Of a DNA stretch of 64,000 nt, positions 49,783 through 60,580 are shown piece by piece. Under the pieces are notes generated by a model. That model saw only the letters and a program-made list of their open reading frames with translations, did not search any database and was not told the DNA's origin. Source of the stretch: Steinernema hermaphroditum (taxonomy: Eukaryota; Nematoda; Chromadorea; Rhabditida; Steinernematidae); NCBI GenBank assembly GCA_030435675.1, contig CM059621.1, forward strand, positions 7,254,001-7,318,000. Direction: 5' to 3'. A program made the translations under genes and the position numbers. Each line of letters opens with the position of its first letter. The stretch's first letter is position 1.

Positions 49783-52700
49783 TCAGAAAGTGTAACGGAT
49801 GTAGGGGATTTCGTCATCCTCTTCTTCCATAGTGGCTTCGAGCACGATCGCTCGCTTGTGATTGGGAACTGACTTCTTGGTGACCTGCTCTATCACCTCC
49901 TTGATGCTAAAAAAGAGCGAAAATGAGTCACAGAACAAGGACCAACGACACTCACTTCAAGTTCTTTCGCTTGGCATATGGTCCAGGCATGAAGTCAGCG
50001 TAGATCAGTGACGGTCCTGCAGAGAGCATGCTCACATTCATGTGAGTCATCTCCTGGACAGCCTTTACGACGTTCTCCAGAGTCATGGGGCCGGAGAGAT
50101 CCAAACGGTCCCAAAGCGTGAACTGCTGGTCGTTGTACTTCTTGGATGGGGCAGGCATCGGCTCGCTGAGTCCAAAGAACGGCAGGGCAAGGTTGATGAA
50201 GGCGTTCTTGAAGCGATCACGGCTAATCTTGGGAAGCTGACCATCGACGTCGATCATCTTGTAAAGTTCCACACTGACGAGTCCGGACACAGTGGCGGTG
50301 GTGGTGGCCAGGGCCGGAATGATGCGCCCGGCGATCTTCTTGGTCTTCATCATATCGGCAGGTTCGATATTATAATTCTCGGCGCGAAGATTCGAGGCGG
50401 CTGTGATGAACTCCATGTGGTGATTGGAGTCATCGTCCTTCTCGAAATCGATGGGCACCAGGGGTCGCGACTGAGCTTCGGTGATGGCCGCGAGATCTTC
50501 GGTAAGTCGTGCGATGGTTTCATCAGAGTCTTCTAAAAAGAACACGTTGAACAAGGAGTTGAGCATGCAAGTGGCTAGCCTCCAGCGTTGTTTGTGGCTT
50601 CGTTGGCCTCAGCTTCTGTGGTGGCAACTCTTACACCGGATGAGGGCTTGAACGCTGGCACCTCGACAGCATTGAGCACCTTGAGGAATGCTTCCTTATC
50701 GAGGATAGGCGTGATTCCATACTGCTCGGCTCTGAGGATAGAAGCGGCATAGACGTAGTGGAAATGCTCATCCTGAAGGAATGCACATGAACTGGATGTC
50801 GAGACACCCTGCGACTCACCTGATCGGCGTTGAAGGTCAAGACATGAGGACAGCGCTTTGTTCCTGACCAGAACTTTACCCCTTCGCTAGTGACTTGATT
50901 CGGAGGAATAGAGAACAGCAGTTGAGCGATGGAATTGTGATAGTTGGATTCGAAAAGAAGGCGCGCCCACTTAATGCAATCAACGGCGGTTTCTGAGCGC
51001 TCGGTGATCAACGCCTTGCGAATGGTATCCAGCATCTCGATCTTCTGTCCCGAGGCCATGTTCTTCATACGGTCGGACAATCCATCCCTGTTGCTGAGGT
51101 ACTGGTTCGCTGTGGCAGCACCGTTCGAGAAGAGGCCTTCGAAGCAGTCCCGAGCCCATTGGATAGTGTGCTGAATCTCGTACGGGAAGCTCTTCAACGT
51201 GCAGAGGGGGATATCCTTCTCGGGAGGATCCATCGACGATCCATAGGACTCTGTGAGGTGGGGGAACACCACTTGGGTGTTGCCCTTCGTGCCCTGTGTG
51301 CCGGATTCGAGAAGCGGGAGCTGATAATAGACGCAGCGGCGATCCATGTAGCGGCGGGCTTCCACATTGTCCAACGCATTGGCGACTCCGTTCAACTCAT
51401 TGAAGAAGTCGTCGTTGAAGACATGCTCCGTTTCGTCACAGACACGTTCGGAAAGGGCTTCGATGTTCAGGTCAGGATTGAAGTTCTTCGCGGAACGTGC
51501 GGCGCACACTGACTTCTTGCTCTACAAAGCGTTTAAAATAGCAACGGCCTTCAGAGGTCACACGACTCACCCCGACATCCCCGCGACGGAACAGGAATTG
51601 ACGGTTCAGGTTGCTGATCTCGATCTGGTCCATGTCGGTAATCTTGAGCTTGCCCTCGCCATTGGGATCACAACCAACTCCCATCATGGCGAAATTCTTG
51701 AGCAACTCGCAGCCAATGGCACCGGCTCCGACGATGAACCACTTCTGCTTCATGAGTTCCTCTTGGTACTTCCATCCGAAAACGGTCGCCTGCCCGTCGT
51801 AGCGAGAGTTGCGGGGAACACAGTCGGTCTCTGTCAATTTGTCCGCGTCGTATCCGGTTCCAGGAGCGGGAAGAGCCTCGATGTGGTCGAGGTACATGAA
51901 CTGCTTGAGGGGAGTCATGTGGTGGGTGATGATTTTCATCGCTTCCTGCGAGGCAATTCCTCCCACGACGGACGCGACGGCCACCAGGTTTCCGCGAGCT
52001 TGGTAGCTGAAGTTCTTCAGTAGATCTTCAGCGATCGTTGCTTTGCCACGCAACTCTTGGCGCAGCAGCTCCACATCGCCCGCGTTCCGAGGGATGGGAG
52101 AGCGTCCGTGCTTCCCTTCGAACGCATACAGCGCGGCCCAGAGCTCATGAAGCTGCTCTCCGTAGTCCCATTTGCCCATGTCCCAGAGAACAAATTCAGG
52201 ATTTTCGTGTCCTTCTTTCAATGTGGGATAGTCCACATGGATCGGCATCTTGACTTGTCTGAAGCGACCTCCTTCAATGTGATCAGCGAAGTTCTTCAGC
52301 GCATCACCAACGGTGAAGATGTGAGGCTCTGAAGATCCAACATGAAATCTTTAACTCAAGCCACAAAACTCACTTTTGACAGTAACCTTAATAGGTTGGC
52401 AGCCGTTCAACTCGGTCATTCCCTTCACTTCGGAGAACGTCACGTAGTCGCCATCTTCTAAGTTGTGCGAGGCGTTTTCGATCAGCGTGATGTCTCCATT
52501 CTCCTTGTTGATAATCTCGACGTGGCCTTCCTGGCACTGTTCTCCATTTTTGTCGTCAATGCGGAACGCTTTCCCAACATCCACGGCGATATACGAGAAG
52601 AGACCGCGAGCGTCAGCAACCAGCAGCGAACGTCCCTTGCTTCGTGTCCATGAGTTGACCAGGAACTGCTGTTCAAGCGGAGCGTCGGTCAGGATGATCA

Positions 52701-53345
52701 GTTCGAATCCTGAGACGAATTCTTCGGTCAGAGGGTCTGTTGAGAGAGAGACCTCGACGCTGTCGTTGAGCTCGGCAAGAGAAGCGAGCGAGCTGGCAGC
52801 GCGATTCGTTCCGATGTCCTTCTCGCCAAGGTAGTATTGAGCGGACAAGTCAGTGTACGTGGCGTTCTTGGTGTCCTGGATGGTGACACGCCGTACTCCG
52901 CCGAGAATCAGATTTTTGGCGATCTCGACGCCGACGGCCCCCATTCCAGAAATAAGAACTGAAGACTTCCGGAGGTGCATCATAGCCGATTCTCCAAGCG
53001 CATAGCTGAAATGCACCAAATCAGGACTCTCCGCGAATACATGACACTTACATCTGGCGCGAGTAGAGATTGGTGTCCAAGACATCGTCGCTATTCTGGG
53101 CATCTTTCTGGGGATTGCCCTGCTTGCTCTGCTGGTCAACGGGAGCCGACGTGTCCATGGGAATCGGGAGGTCACTGCTCTGAAAAGGTGACGATTCACG
53201 TAGTGGCGTCGAGTGAAATGGAACGATGATTCATCGCACTTCACGAGCAATCGATGCGACAACTCACCTTGTTGTTATCAGAAATTTCAACGATTCGCGC
53301 TTTTTTAGTCGGCGGGACCTCGGCAAACACTTCGGGAGAATTCAT
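49783..53345 (-). CDS. uba-1: Ubiquitin-activating enzyme E1
   Basis: This cytosolic and nuclear enzyme uses ATP to adenylate ubiquitin, binds it as a thioester and passes it to E2 enzymes. Eight exons fit in phase: 53345-53268, 53179-53052, 53005-52374, 52328-51571, 51521-50820, 50772-50580, 50532-49956 and 49906-49783. They give 1063 residues; human UBA1 has 1058. The N-terminus has a likely nuclear signal (PPTKKARIV). The inactive adenylation half begins at LYSRQIYALGE. The active half has the nucleotide loop [14 protein letters not shown] and NLNRQFLFR. The catalytic cysteine lies in [11 protein letters not shown], followed by [10 protein letters not shown]. The C-terminal ubiquitin-fold domain ends [22 protein letters not shown]. 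The intron between exons 6 and 7 has a GC donor (GGAG|gctagc), supported by the reading frame. Part of exon 4 is duplicated at 45.9 kb. Confidence 0.96.
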
Positions 53346-54004
53346 TCAGTGTACAGCGACGGAACCGACGCTGAAATACGGAAATCGAGATCAGAAAACG
53401 GTGCAAACAAATGGCAACGCTTCGATCGCGCTTCGCGAACGCGCCGGTGTCGGCCAGTGGCGTGGTCACCTCGGTAACTTTCGAAATCGCGCGGCGCTGC
53501 AGCGAGGGAGAGGGACGGTGATTTTGCGCATCCAGTCGGGACAGAGTGCTTTTAGTAAATGCCGACCGCGTCTGCAGACGGCTTCTCGAATGTTCCATTC
53601 GGACGCCGGGCGAGGCGGTCGTCCTTCGAAGGGACGTCGCCTCAGCGGCGCTTTCAATCGATGGCGCACTGTTTCTTTGTGTGCCAAGGACCGAGGCCGC
53701 CGTAAGGGTCGGGTGGAGCAACGTGTGAGTAGGGGCTGCTTTAGGGTTTAACGCGGAGTTTCGGTTTTTGTGCAAAGTCCAACACCGAAAATTTCAATTG
53801 GATTGACCTTGTGACTGGTATAAAAATGTCAAATCAGGGAAAACTATTGTCGTTCTTCGAGTTTGAACCAGGGCGAGGCGTCGGTAATCGTGGCAATCGA
53901 CAGTTAATCATGGCTCGCGGTGGCGTCGATTTTGCCTCATCCACGAACAGTTGCGTTTTTTAATTTTATCAAATTATCGTTACATTACAGTACGAAAAGG
54001 CGCA

Positions 54005-55320
54005 CTAGGAGAACTGATCGTACTGGTCTCTTCTAGGTTTGAGATAACGCCGTCCGTTGACTACGGTATCGCCTTTGATTCTGAAATCCACGCGTGTGTG
54101 CAGCGGAGTGAAGTAGAAGTTTTCGATCGTTATCGTGCGCTCCTAAACAAGCAATTTATATGAAGGAACATAATACGCGTCACCTACCGAAGCGCCTTCT
54201 AGTCTTTCGTGGTAAAAAGTGGCAGGTTTCCAGTCGCCGTGGTTACTGTTATACGATGTGAACACTATCTCCCTACCACGTGAGTCCAAGCAGCGCACTC
54301 TCACAAGGGAACATCCCCAAGTGTCCGACGAGTTAGGAGCTGAGATGTGGCGCGGCTTGTAGACGGTCTTCTAACTAAGAAAACGCACATAGTCTCACCG
54401 GCCATAAATCAGTCGGGCTACCATAAAGATGGTCATGAAGTTGCAAAAAATTGTAAGGTCTCCTGGTGCGATGTCCCTGACTATTCAGAATATACGGTAT
54501 TTTTGTCCGATTTTGGACGGGGTTTTTAAGGATTTCGGCATTTAGAGCCAAAATTAACATTACCAGTTAACAACCATGTTCTTTTAGCAAGAAAAGGGGT
54601 CAAAAAATGACAAAAAACTGACATGAAAACCGTATATTCTGACGAGTCAGGGACATCGCACCAGGAGACCTTACAATTTTTTGCAACTTCATGACCATCT
54701 TTATGGTAGCCCGACTGATTTATGGCCGGTGAGACTATGTGCGTTTTCTTAGTTAGAAGACCGCCTACAAGCCGCGCCACATCTCAGCTCCTAACTCGTC
54801 GGGCACTTGGGGATGTTCCCTTGTCAGTTGCTCCGGCGAACTTTTAAAGAATTCGTAGTTCATGAGTCGGAGCCGAGCCGAACTAAATGACTTTCTCTTA
54901 CTCCAAACGTGTGAGCTCTCAAAGAGTACCAGATACTGCTGTGTAATAAGTAAGCCGTGACGTCACTGAGGATGGTGCTCGGCGTGATCTTGTAGTTAGA
55001 ATCGTTCAAAAAGACAAGCCTCAACGGGCCGCCACTATGTACGGGTCCTTGAATGGCGAAATCGTAGATAGTGATCGTGTATCCCTGAAATGCTACTAGC
55101 TGAGAGAAGAGAAGAAACTGACAATCAGTGCCTCCTCCAATTTCGATAATTTGTCGTCGTAGAAGACCAAGATGATCTCCTTGTTCTGGGCCCCTTTCAG
55201 GTGAAGGTAGGATGTTCTACCTGTCACTTCCTCGCGGCACGCGACTAAAGCCGTGAAAGGCCTCAGAAGCTTATGCAAGCTTTTAAAGTGGTCGAAGTCG
55301 GTCAGGGCTTCCTGTTCCAT
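54005..55320 (-). pseudogene. Tandem family member C, coding exon split by a MITE
   Basis: Four exons are inferred: 55320-55123, 55084-54930, an exon split into 54882-54824 and 54303-54188, and 54142-54005. The encoded protein of about 220 residues has the family layout. It reads LTDFDHFKS..LRPF..YLHLKGAQNKEIIL, then ITIYDF..LRLVFLND, then LRVRCLDSRGREIVFTSYNS, then ITIENF. It lies head-to-tail with copy B. The third exon contains a 520-bp fold-back element flanked by TCA. Without the element and one TCA, the exon keeps phase (172 bases). With it, the frame shifts and stops. The gene is therefore probably broken in this haplotype, unless the insert is removed by splicing. The function of the family is unknown. 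Confidence 0.65.
54304..54823. mobile_element. Fold-back MITE with about 195-bp arms and TCA target duplication
   Basis: The left arm (about 54304-54499) and right arm (about 54629-54823) are nearly identical inverted copies separated by about 130 bases. The ends are CAAGGGAACATCCCCAAGTG and its complement. Both flanks carry TCA (54301-54303 and 54824-54826). A 3-bp T-N-A duplication is typical of PIF/Harbinger-type elements, so this may be a non-autonomous member. It has no coding capacity. It sits in a coding exon of family member C. The arms differ at very few positions, so the element is young. Confidence 0.88.
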
Positions 55321-55855
55321 GGCGGCGGGGAAGGTGAGAGCGAAGTGGTTGCAGAAGAACGCTTATGTACTCACTATATAGTGGGAAATGGCAACTGCTC
55401 GCAAGTCAACGATTTGTTGTCTATATCGTCTCGTATGACATGCCAAAAGTGCATCGAAAAGAGTTCTCTGATAAGACGGTTTCACCTACCCACCACATTT
55501 ACGATCAAATTCAATTAGCCTAGAACCGCAGTGTGGAGAACAGAAAATAAGCTATCGTGTGCACCGATGTGCGGGCCTTCTTGCTTCTGAGCCCTTCTTT
55601 ACAGAGGCAATTGCGAAATTTGAAAAGCGAACAAAGAGAAGCTTCGACTTCGAATAGCTCTAAGCTTTGACCCCACGAGCACGGACTGCTCTCTTTTATT
55701 GGCTCTCACTGGAATCGTGAATCACCTAGCCACTCCGCCCGACTGTCAGGCTTGCGATGTCTTATCGCTGTGCGCCATCAGCTTGAAGATTCCGATGTGG
55801 AATTGTTTCAGATGGAGGGCGAGTGAAGCGAACCTCGATTCACGTTTGAGCCCTT

Positions 55856-57185
55856 CTAGATCCTGTGGTTCCTCCTGAGTTCGAGTGACTGACTCCTACT
55901 TTTGCTCACCATCCTAAACGTCTTCCCTCCCCTCTTCATCTTGTGTTTGCTTAACCATGTTGAACCATATAAAAGGGCCATGAAAAGGTACAGCCCCGAG
56001 GCAAGGGCACACAAACAGGAAATCGGATGAGGGTTGGACATTCGACAGCTGACTTATTGCACATTTATCATGTAGATGTGACAAAAACGCCAAGAGAAGT
56101 GCATCACCTTCCATTTCCATACATATGAACGGGCATCTTGGGAATGAACCCAACCTTGCTGTCCTTCCGAAGACGATACTGACGGTTTCCGTTGGGCGCC
56201 GGGATGACACAGAAGTTGGAGATTTTGATGATGTCGTCCTAAAGGTCCTATGCGTGTTTCTAGGGACTTTACTCTACCGATTGGGCCTGGTTGCTTTTCA
56301 AAATGTCGTAGAACGTTGTTGAAAGCATCGAGTTCCCGCTGTGGGAGTTGTAGGCCGTGAATAGGAGATCTTGGCCGTGGAGATCGGAGCAGTTCATGAT
56401 GAGGCAGCCCTTGTGGTAGTCGATGGAAAAGCTCTTCAGGACGACGACTCCGGAGCTAAAGTGTACAAAGGGGGTTATCTTAAAGCCCAAAAAGTCAACG
56501 GAAAACGAGTGTCGCTACATCTTGCGCCGTTCCTCTGTTGCTACATTTCAGAGCCTCAAGACAAAACATGATGGGCTAGTTTGTATCAAAATGAGCACAA
56601 GTGTGCCTTGGTTCAAAAAATCTGTCATTTTTCAGAGGCTTCCCTTAGCCAGTAAGGGACTGGCTTCAGTGATTTCGCTAAGAGTACAGTACCAGATGCC
56701 TCCATTTTCCTCGAAAAGGTCGAGATTTGACAGCGACGTTTGCCCTAAACACGCAGATGCTCTCAAGTGGGAACGACTTTAGTCTCACCGATCCGTTCCA
56801 CGGCACACCCGGTTTCCCAAGTTAACGCCAGAGGCCCTCCGTCGTCGAGGGCTTTCAGCCCGAAGCCGCGGAGTAGTATGTATTGCTTCTAAATTCGGCC
56901 CTTTCTCGCCTTCAGCGCACCTTCGGTTACCTGCCGAAATTTCAGATTTTCGTAGACCTCGTCGCGACTTTTGTGGATAACCAGGGTAATCTTCTTTCCA
57001 TCGGCACCGTTCAGAATCACGTTCGTTTGATTGTTAGTGACTCCCTCGATCACCGACACTTGACCGATAAGAGGCTTCATCAGATTGTTCCTGAAGACTC
57101 TTCGATAAAGACGAGAAGATGGCGACTTACATGAGGGTCTCATCTCCAACGCGACTGAAATCTTCGAGACTGAAGTGGGCCATTT
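55856..57185 (-). CDS. Tandem family member B, unknown two-repeat protein
   Basis: Seven exons fit in phase: 57185-57133, 57090-56931, 56888-56789, 56744-56693, 56455-56278, 56238-56108 and, less certainly, 56048-55856. They give about 288 residues. The N-terminal unit has FSLEDFSRVGD..MKPLIGQ..NVILNGADGKKITLVI, followed by YILLRGFGL..GPLALTWE. The second unit has SGVVVLKSF..LIMNCSDLHGQDLLFTAYNS..TFYDIL, followed by IIKISNFCV..NGNRQYRL. This order repeats the layout of copies A and C. The last exon adds a hydrophobic stretch (PISCLCALASGLYLFMALLYG) and a basic tail, seen only in B, so it may be membrane-anchored or the exon may be wrong. The start Met lies 25 bases after a TTTCACAG acceptor. 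No known domain was recognised. Confidence 0.62.
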
Positions 57186-57990
57186 CGAGAGAAGTCGAGA
57201 GTCGTTCTGTGAAAGTGAAAGAGAAATTCGAACAAAATTTACAATGCATGGCTCAAGGAGTCGTTTATCACGGGAAACTTTAATGACGGCCATTTAGAGG
57301 ATAGAGGACCATTTAGACATCGAGCCAATAGTGCTCTCAGCGGGAAGACAAAAAACTCTCAATCCGATTTTGTTTGGATCAGAATAACTGAATGTGGGAT
57401 CTCTAGTATTAAGTCAGCTAAAAGTTGCTAGCTTTTGGGCATTCGTACTTGGACGAATTCGTAGGACGGGTTCCACTAAAAGTTTGCAAGAAGCAGACTG
57501 AACCGCAATTTAAAATTTAGGGCACATTAAAGGCTAGTCCGATTCCGGACTCTACCCCACCCCGATGTGCACCCCTAGAATCCAGATGTTAACGATCCTG
57601 GCGACGTCGCCGTCGCCCCCCTACTGATGATCCTGTGGACCACGCCACTGTAATATATCCCTCTCTGTCATATCCTTCTTTTACATATTTCAGTTTCTGT
57701 ACTTCTATCGATAAATTCCGATTTCTAGAACGATCCAATGGCACTGTATTTGACCGTCTACATTGAAGTACGACACTCTCCTCTTCTGGGATTGTAGTAC
57801 TCGTACTTGAAAAGTAGCCAAGCACTCATAGATCGGATCAGAAACGTTCCACGAAACAATTAGGAAAACAAGAAGCCAGTGCTGCTCTGATGCATCGCTC
57901 TGCTGCTTATCTCAGCATCGCTTCTGCGCGGCTTGTTACATTTAAAGCCCCCTTGCCACCCCTACAGTATCCACGACTGCTTCACTCAAA

Positions 57991-58248
57991 ATGCTCTCTG
58001 CCAACGATAAGATCAACATGTCCCTCGACGACATCATCAAGATGGAGAAACGCGAAAAGAAGGCGAAGAAGGGCCCCACTTCAAAGAAACAAAACGGTCC
58101 CAACACGAAGTCCAAAGCGGTCAAGAAGGGTCGAGTCCAGAAGAATGCCTTCAAGAAGGGTCCAAACAAGTCATAGCCATCCAAGAAGGGTCGTTTCCAG
58201 GGGAACAAGAAGCGTTTCGCTCAGAAGAACCAAAAAGTCAAGAAGTGA
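57991..58248 (+). CDS. Small intronless UAP56-binding-motif protein with internal stop
   Basis: The N-terminus (INMSLDDIIKMEKREKK) matches the UAP56/DDX39-binding motif of mRNA-export adaptors such as Aly/REF (MSLDDIIK). The remainder is Lys/Gly/Asn-rich and likely to bind RNA. The frame stops at TAG (58174-58176) after 61 residues, yet the same frame continues for 23 similar residues with the repeated SKKGR(V/F)Q motif to a TGA at 58246-58248. AATAAA follows at 58276. Either a recent nonsense change shortened the protein, stop readthrough occurs, or this is a young retrocopied pseudogene. No RRM domain follows, unlike in Aly/REF. It lies on the strand opposite to tandem copies A and B. Confidence 0.6.
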
Positions 58249-58275
58249 TCAGCGTTTCGTGATGGATTCAGTTCC

Positions 58276-58281
58276 AATAAA
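58276..58281 (+). terminator. Poly(A) signal of the UAP56-binding-motif gene
   Basis: A perfect AATAAA lies 27 bases after the second (TGA) stop of the small gene. It is closer to the extended frame than to the first stop. Confidence 0.6.
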
Positions 58282-58595
58282 GTTACCCCCAATACATATA
58301 AACCGTAAACATTCCTGGGTTTTGTTTGGGTTCAACACACACTATGAGTTCTATGTGGTTTCTGACTTTATTTCGGATTGTTTTGAAAGAAAAGTGAACT
58401 GAAAGGAGTTAGATTGAATCCCGTATATGAACTACATATTTAAGAGAGAAGCCCATGAAGTAACTACTTCATTCCCAAGGTATGAACTGCGTGACTTACA
58501 AATGAATATATACAACAACCATCTTTGGACGCATGAATAAGCAAGGAAGAACTATTAGGTCTTACACGACACCAGATTGAAAGAAATGTAGAAAG

Positions 58596-59530
58596 TCACC
58601 GTTTTGAATGCGCTGTTGGCGGATCAGTTAGAGCGGTGCACCGGAAGGTGGCCCTAGTTCTGTTGGAGAATGTGCTAATCGCGGAGTCTTCCGTCAGCCA
58701 GAACTCCACAATTCCGTTGGGAAGTGAGGCGATGGTGAAGTTGGACATTCTGACGATCTGACCCTAGAACGACACTCTTTAATTCTCTTCAAAGTCGGCG
58801 CCTGGCACTACCGCGCGGAACCTCTGGGTCTTCAAAATGTTCAGGAAGAACTGGACGCGCGGGACTCCTCCTTCTCTCAAGTCCTCGCAGCTGAAGACGA
58901 TTCTGTTACGTTGGCCATCGGTGCAGTTCAAGTAGAGAATTTCATCCTGCTGCCACATGCTGTCCAGCACGACGACGGCGCAACTGAAACTCCTTTGACA
59001 TGCTCAGAGAAGCGTCGGATTACCACAGAGACGGATTATGTTCGTAGGGGTAGGTGTCGGTGCATTGCGCTTTTTCTGAAAATCTGAAAAGGTCGCCGAA
59101 TACGATCAGAATTTCTGAACCTTCTTTAGTTATGATGGTTGTGTCTTCCAACGAGAGCATCAGAGGACCATACTCGGAGGTGGTACGGAGACCGAAGTCC
59201 GATATCCTGATCAAGTTACGCTGAATACAGACACTGTAGAAACATGATGACTCGAGTTTATGTACCGGCTTCACGTTCCATTTCCTTTCAAACTCCTTCG
59301 CACTCACTCGGCAGGTCAAGGAAACCGTCTTCTTGTCAGCACCCTTTAGGATAACGTGGCAAGAATCGTCACTAATGCACACCGTACTCATGAACTCTCC
59401 CACAAACGGCTTGAAGATGCACTGCCTAAAAGTGCGATCTTCCCTAAAATGGGTAGCCCAAAAGGGAGTACCTGTATTCGACGTTGTCGAATTTGGAAAA
59501 GTCATCCAGTCGAAGACATCCTCGGTCCAT
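58596..59530 (-). CDS. Tandem family member A, unknown two-repeat protein
   Basis: Five exons fit in phase (59530-59472, 59425-59266, 59220-59024, 58983-58812, 58763-58596), giving 251 residues. The first unit reads RLDDFSKFDN..FKPFVGE..CHVILKGADKKTVSLT, then LIRISDFGL..GPLMLSLEDT. The second reads CAVVVLDSM..LYLNCTDGQRNRIVFS..QFFLNIL, then IVRMSNFTI..PNGIVEFWLTEDS. The two halves look like repeats of one strand-rich unit of about 110 residues. The start Met lies five bases after a strong acceptor (CGTTTCAG), as expected for trans-splicing. Copies B and C are downstream in the same orientation. They share the phase-0 intron before the first I-x-I-x-x-F segment, the phase-2 intron just after a Cys codon at mid-protein, and the phase-0 intron before the final segment. 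I know no function for this family. Confidence 0.72.
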
Positions 59531-59649
59531 GTCGCCTGAAACGTTTCCCAAATCATTAGCGGATTAGTCCAGCTGATGGAAATGTGATGAATCGATAGAG
59601 TTTGTGACGGCGGGCTCATGATCACCGCGACGAGGCGGGCCCGCATATC

Positions 59650-60248
59650 ATTAAGTTCGGACCGTTTTTTGGTCGATCCTCTTCGTCACGGCGGCGCAAG
59701 AGTTCGCACCAGACGGCGAGCGGAGATCGCCGAAGTGATAGTTCCGATCGCAGTTTCACAGAGAAAGGGAGAGAGGGTAAGGGACCGAACCGCATGGGAT
59801 GGCCATGAGAGATTTCATTGCTCTTGGGTAAATGAGTGAAATGGTGCATTTCGGCTTTTTTTTCTGGACAAAATCCTTTGCTACCACCTTTCCTCCATAT
59901 GTAAAAGGGTGTTCCAAAAAATGCACTTTAGGAAGAACTCACAGGGAAGTCATTTCCGAGAGCTTCCAAATGTGAGAACGGTCGGAAAAAAACCGTCTGA
60001 ATCTGAATGTCTAAATGTTTTTTATCTGTCTGAATGGCTTCTGCTAGACTAGACGTATGCCTAAATTACCATTTTGGAGACACCCTGTATATTTGGTGCG
60101 GACTTCTCGCCACACACCATGAGAATGTCTCCCCTTCACATTGCTGTCTTTTGCATGTAGCATAGACATCGGTATTATTTATGGTATACAGGTCCTCACA
60201 GTGTAGGTAAACAGTAGGTATGCTCAAATCCGCTAAGGATGTGGCCAA
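59650..60248. other. Intergenic, upstream of tandem copy A
   Basis: I see no supported gene in this interval. It should contain the promoter of copy A. Near 59.9 kb the words GGGTGTTCCAAAAAATGCA and, at 60.07 kb, GGAGACACCCTGTATAT resemble mariner-type termini, but no complete element could be traced. Confidence 0.35.
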
Positions 60249-60580
60249 AGAGTTTAAGAGTTTAAGAGTTTATTTGCAATATCATAAGATTCACAAAGTT
60301 GCACCTTATAACCATCAATCAAGTATGTAGGATCTTCTTTTTGCCCAGTTCTTCTCCTCGCTTGGCTACTGTCCGTCCGCCAGTCACGATTCGGTTCCTC
60401 GTTTGCACCATGTTGAAAGAGATTCAGTTCTTTCGACATCTTTCGAGTTCCCACGGTCTTCACGAAGTCGTCTTTCCATCTTATTTTCGGTCTACCTTGT
60501 GGACGTGTTGTTGGTGGCCTCCAATCTGAAATCATATATGTGGCCAAAGAAACCTTGAAAAACCAGGTCCTGAAATTCAC
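60249..60580 (-). mobile_element. 5'-truncated non-LTR retroelement, ORF2 C-terminal end
   Basis: The minus frame 60580-60254 contains RPPTTRPQGRPKIRWKDDFVK, typical of the sequence just after the reverse-transcriptase domain in RTE/Jockey-type elements. The frame ends CESYDIANKLLNS and runs directly into tandem AAACTCTT units (60249-60276 on the plus strand as AGTTTAAG). No catalytic domain is present, so this is a short dead insertion. A relative with a similar tail is at 6.4 kb. Confidence 0.65.

Noticed and set aside
59221..59265. 32-base intron in tandem copy A
   Set aside because: The first acceptor breaks the phase. The next acceptor (TGTATTCAG) gives a normal 45-base intron.
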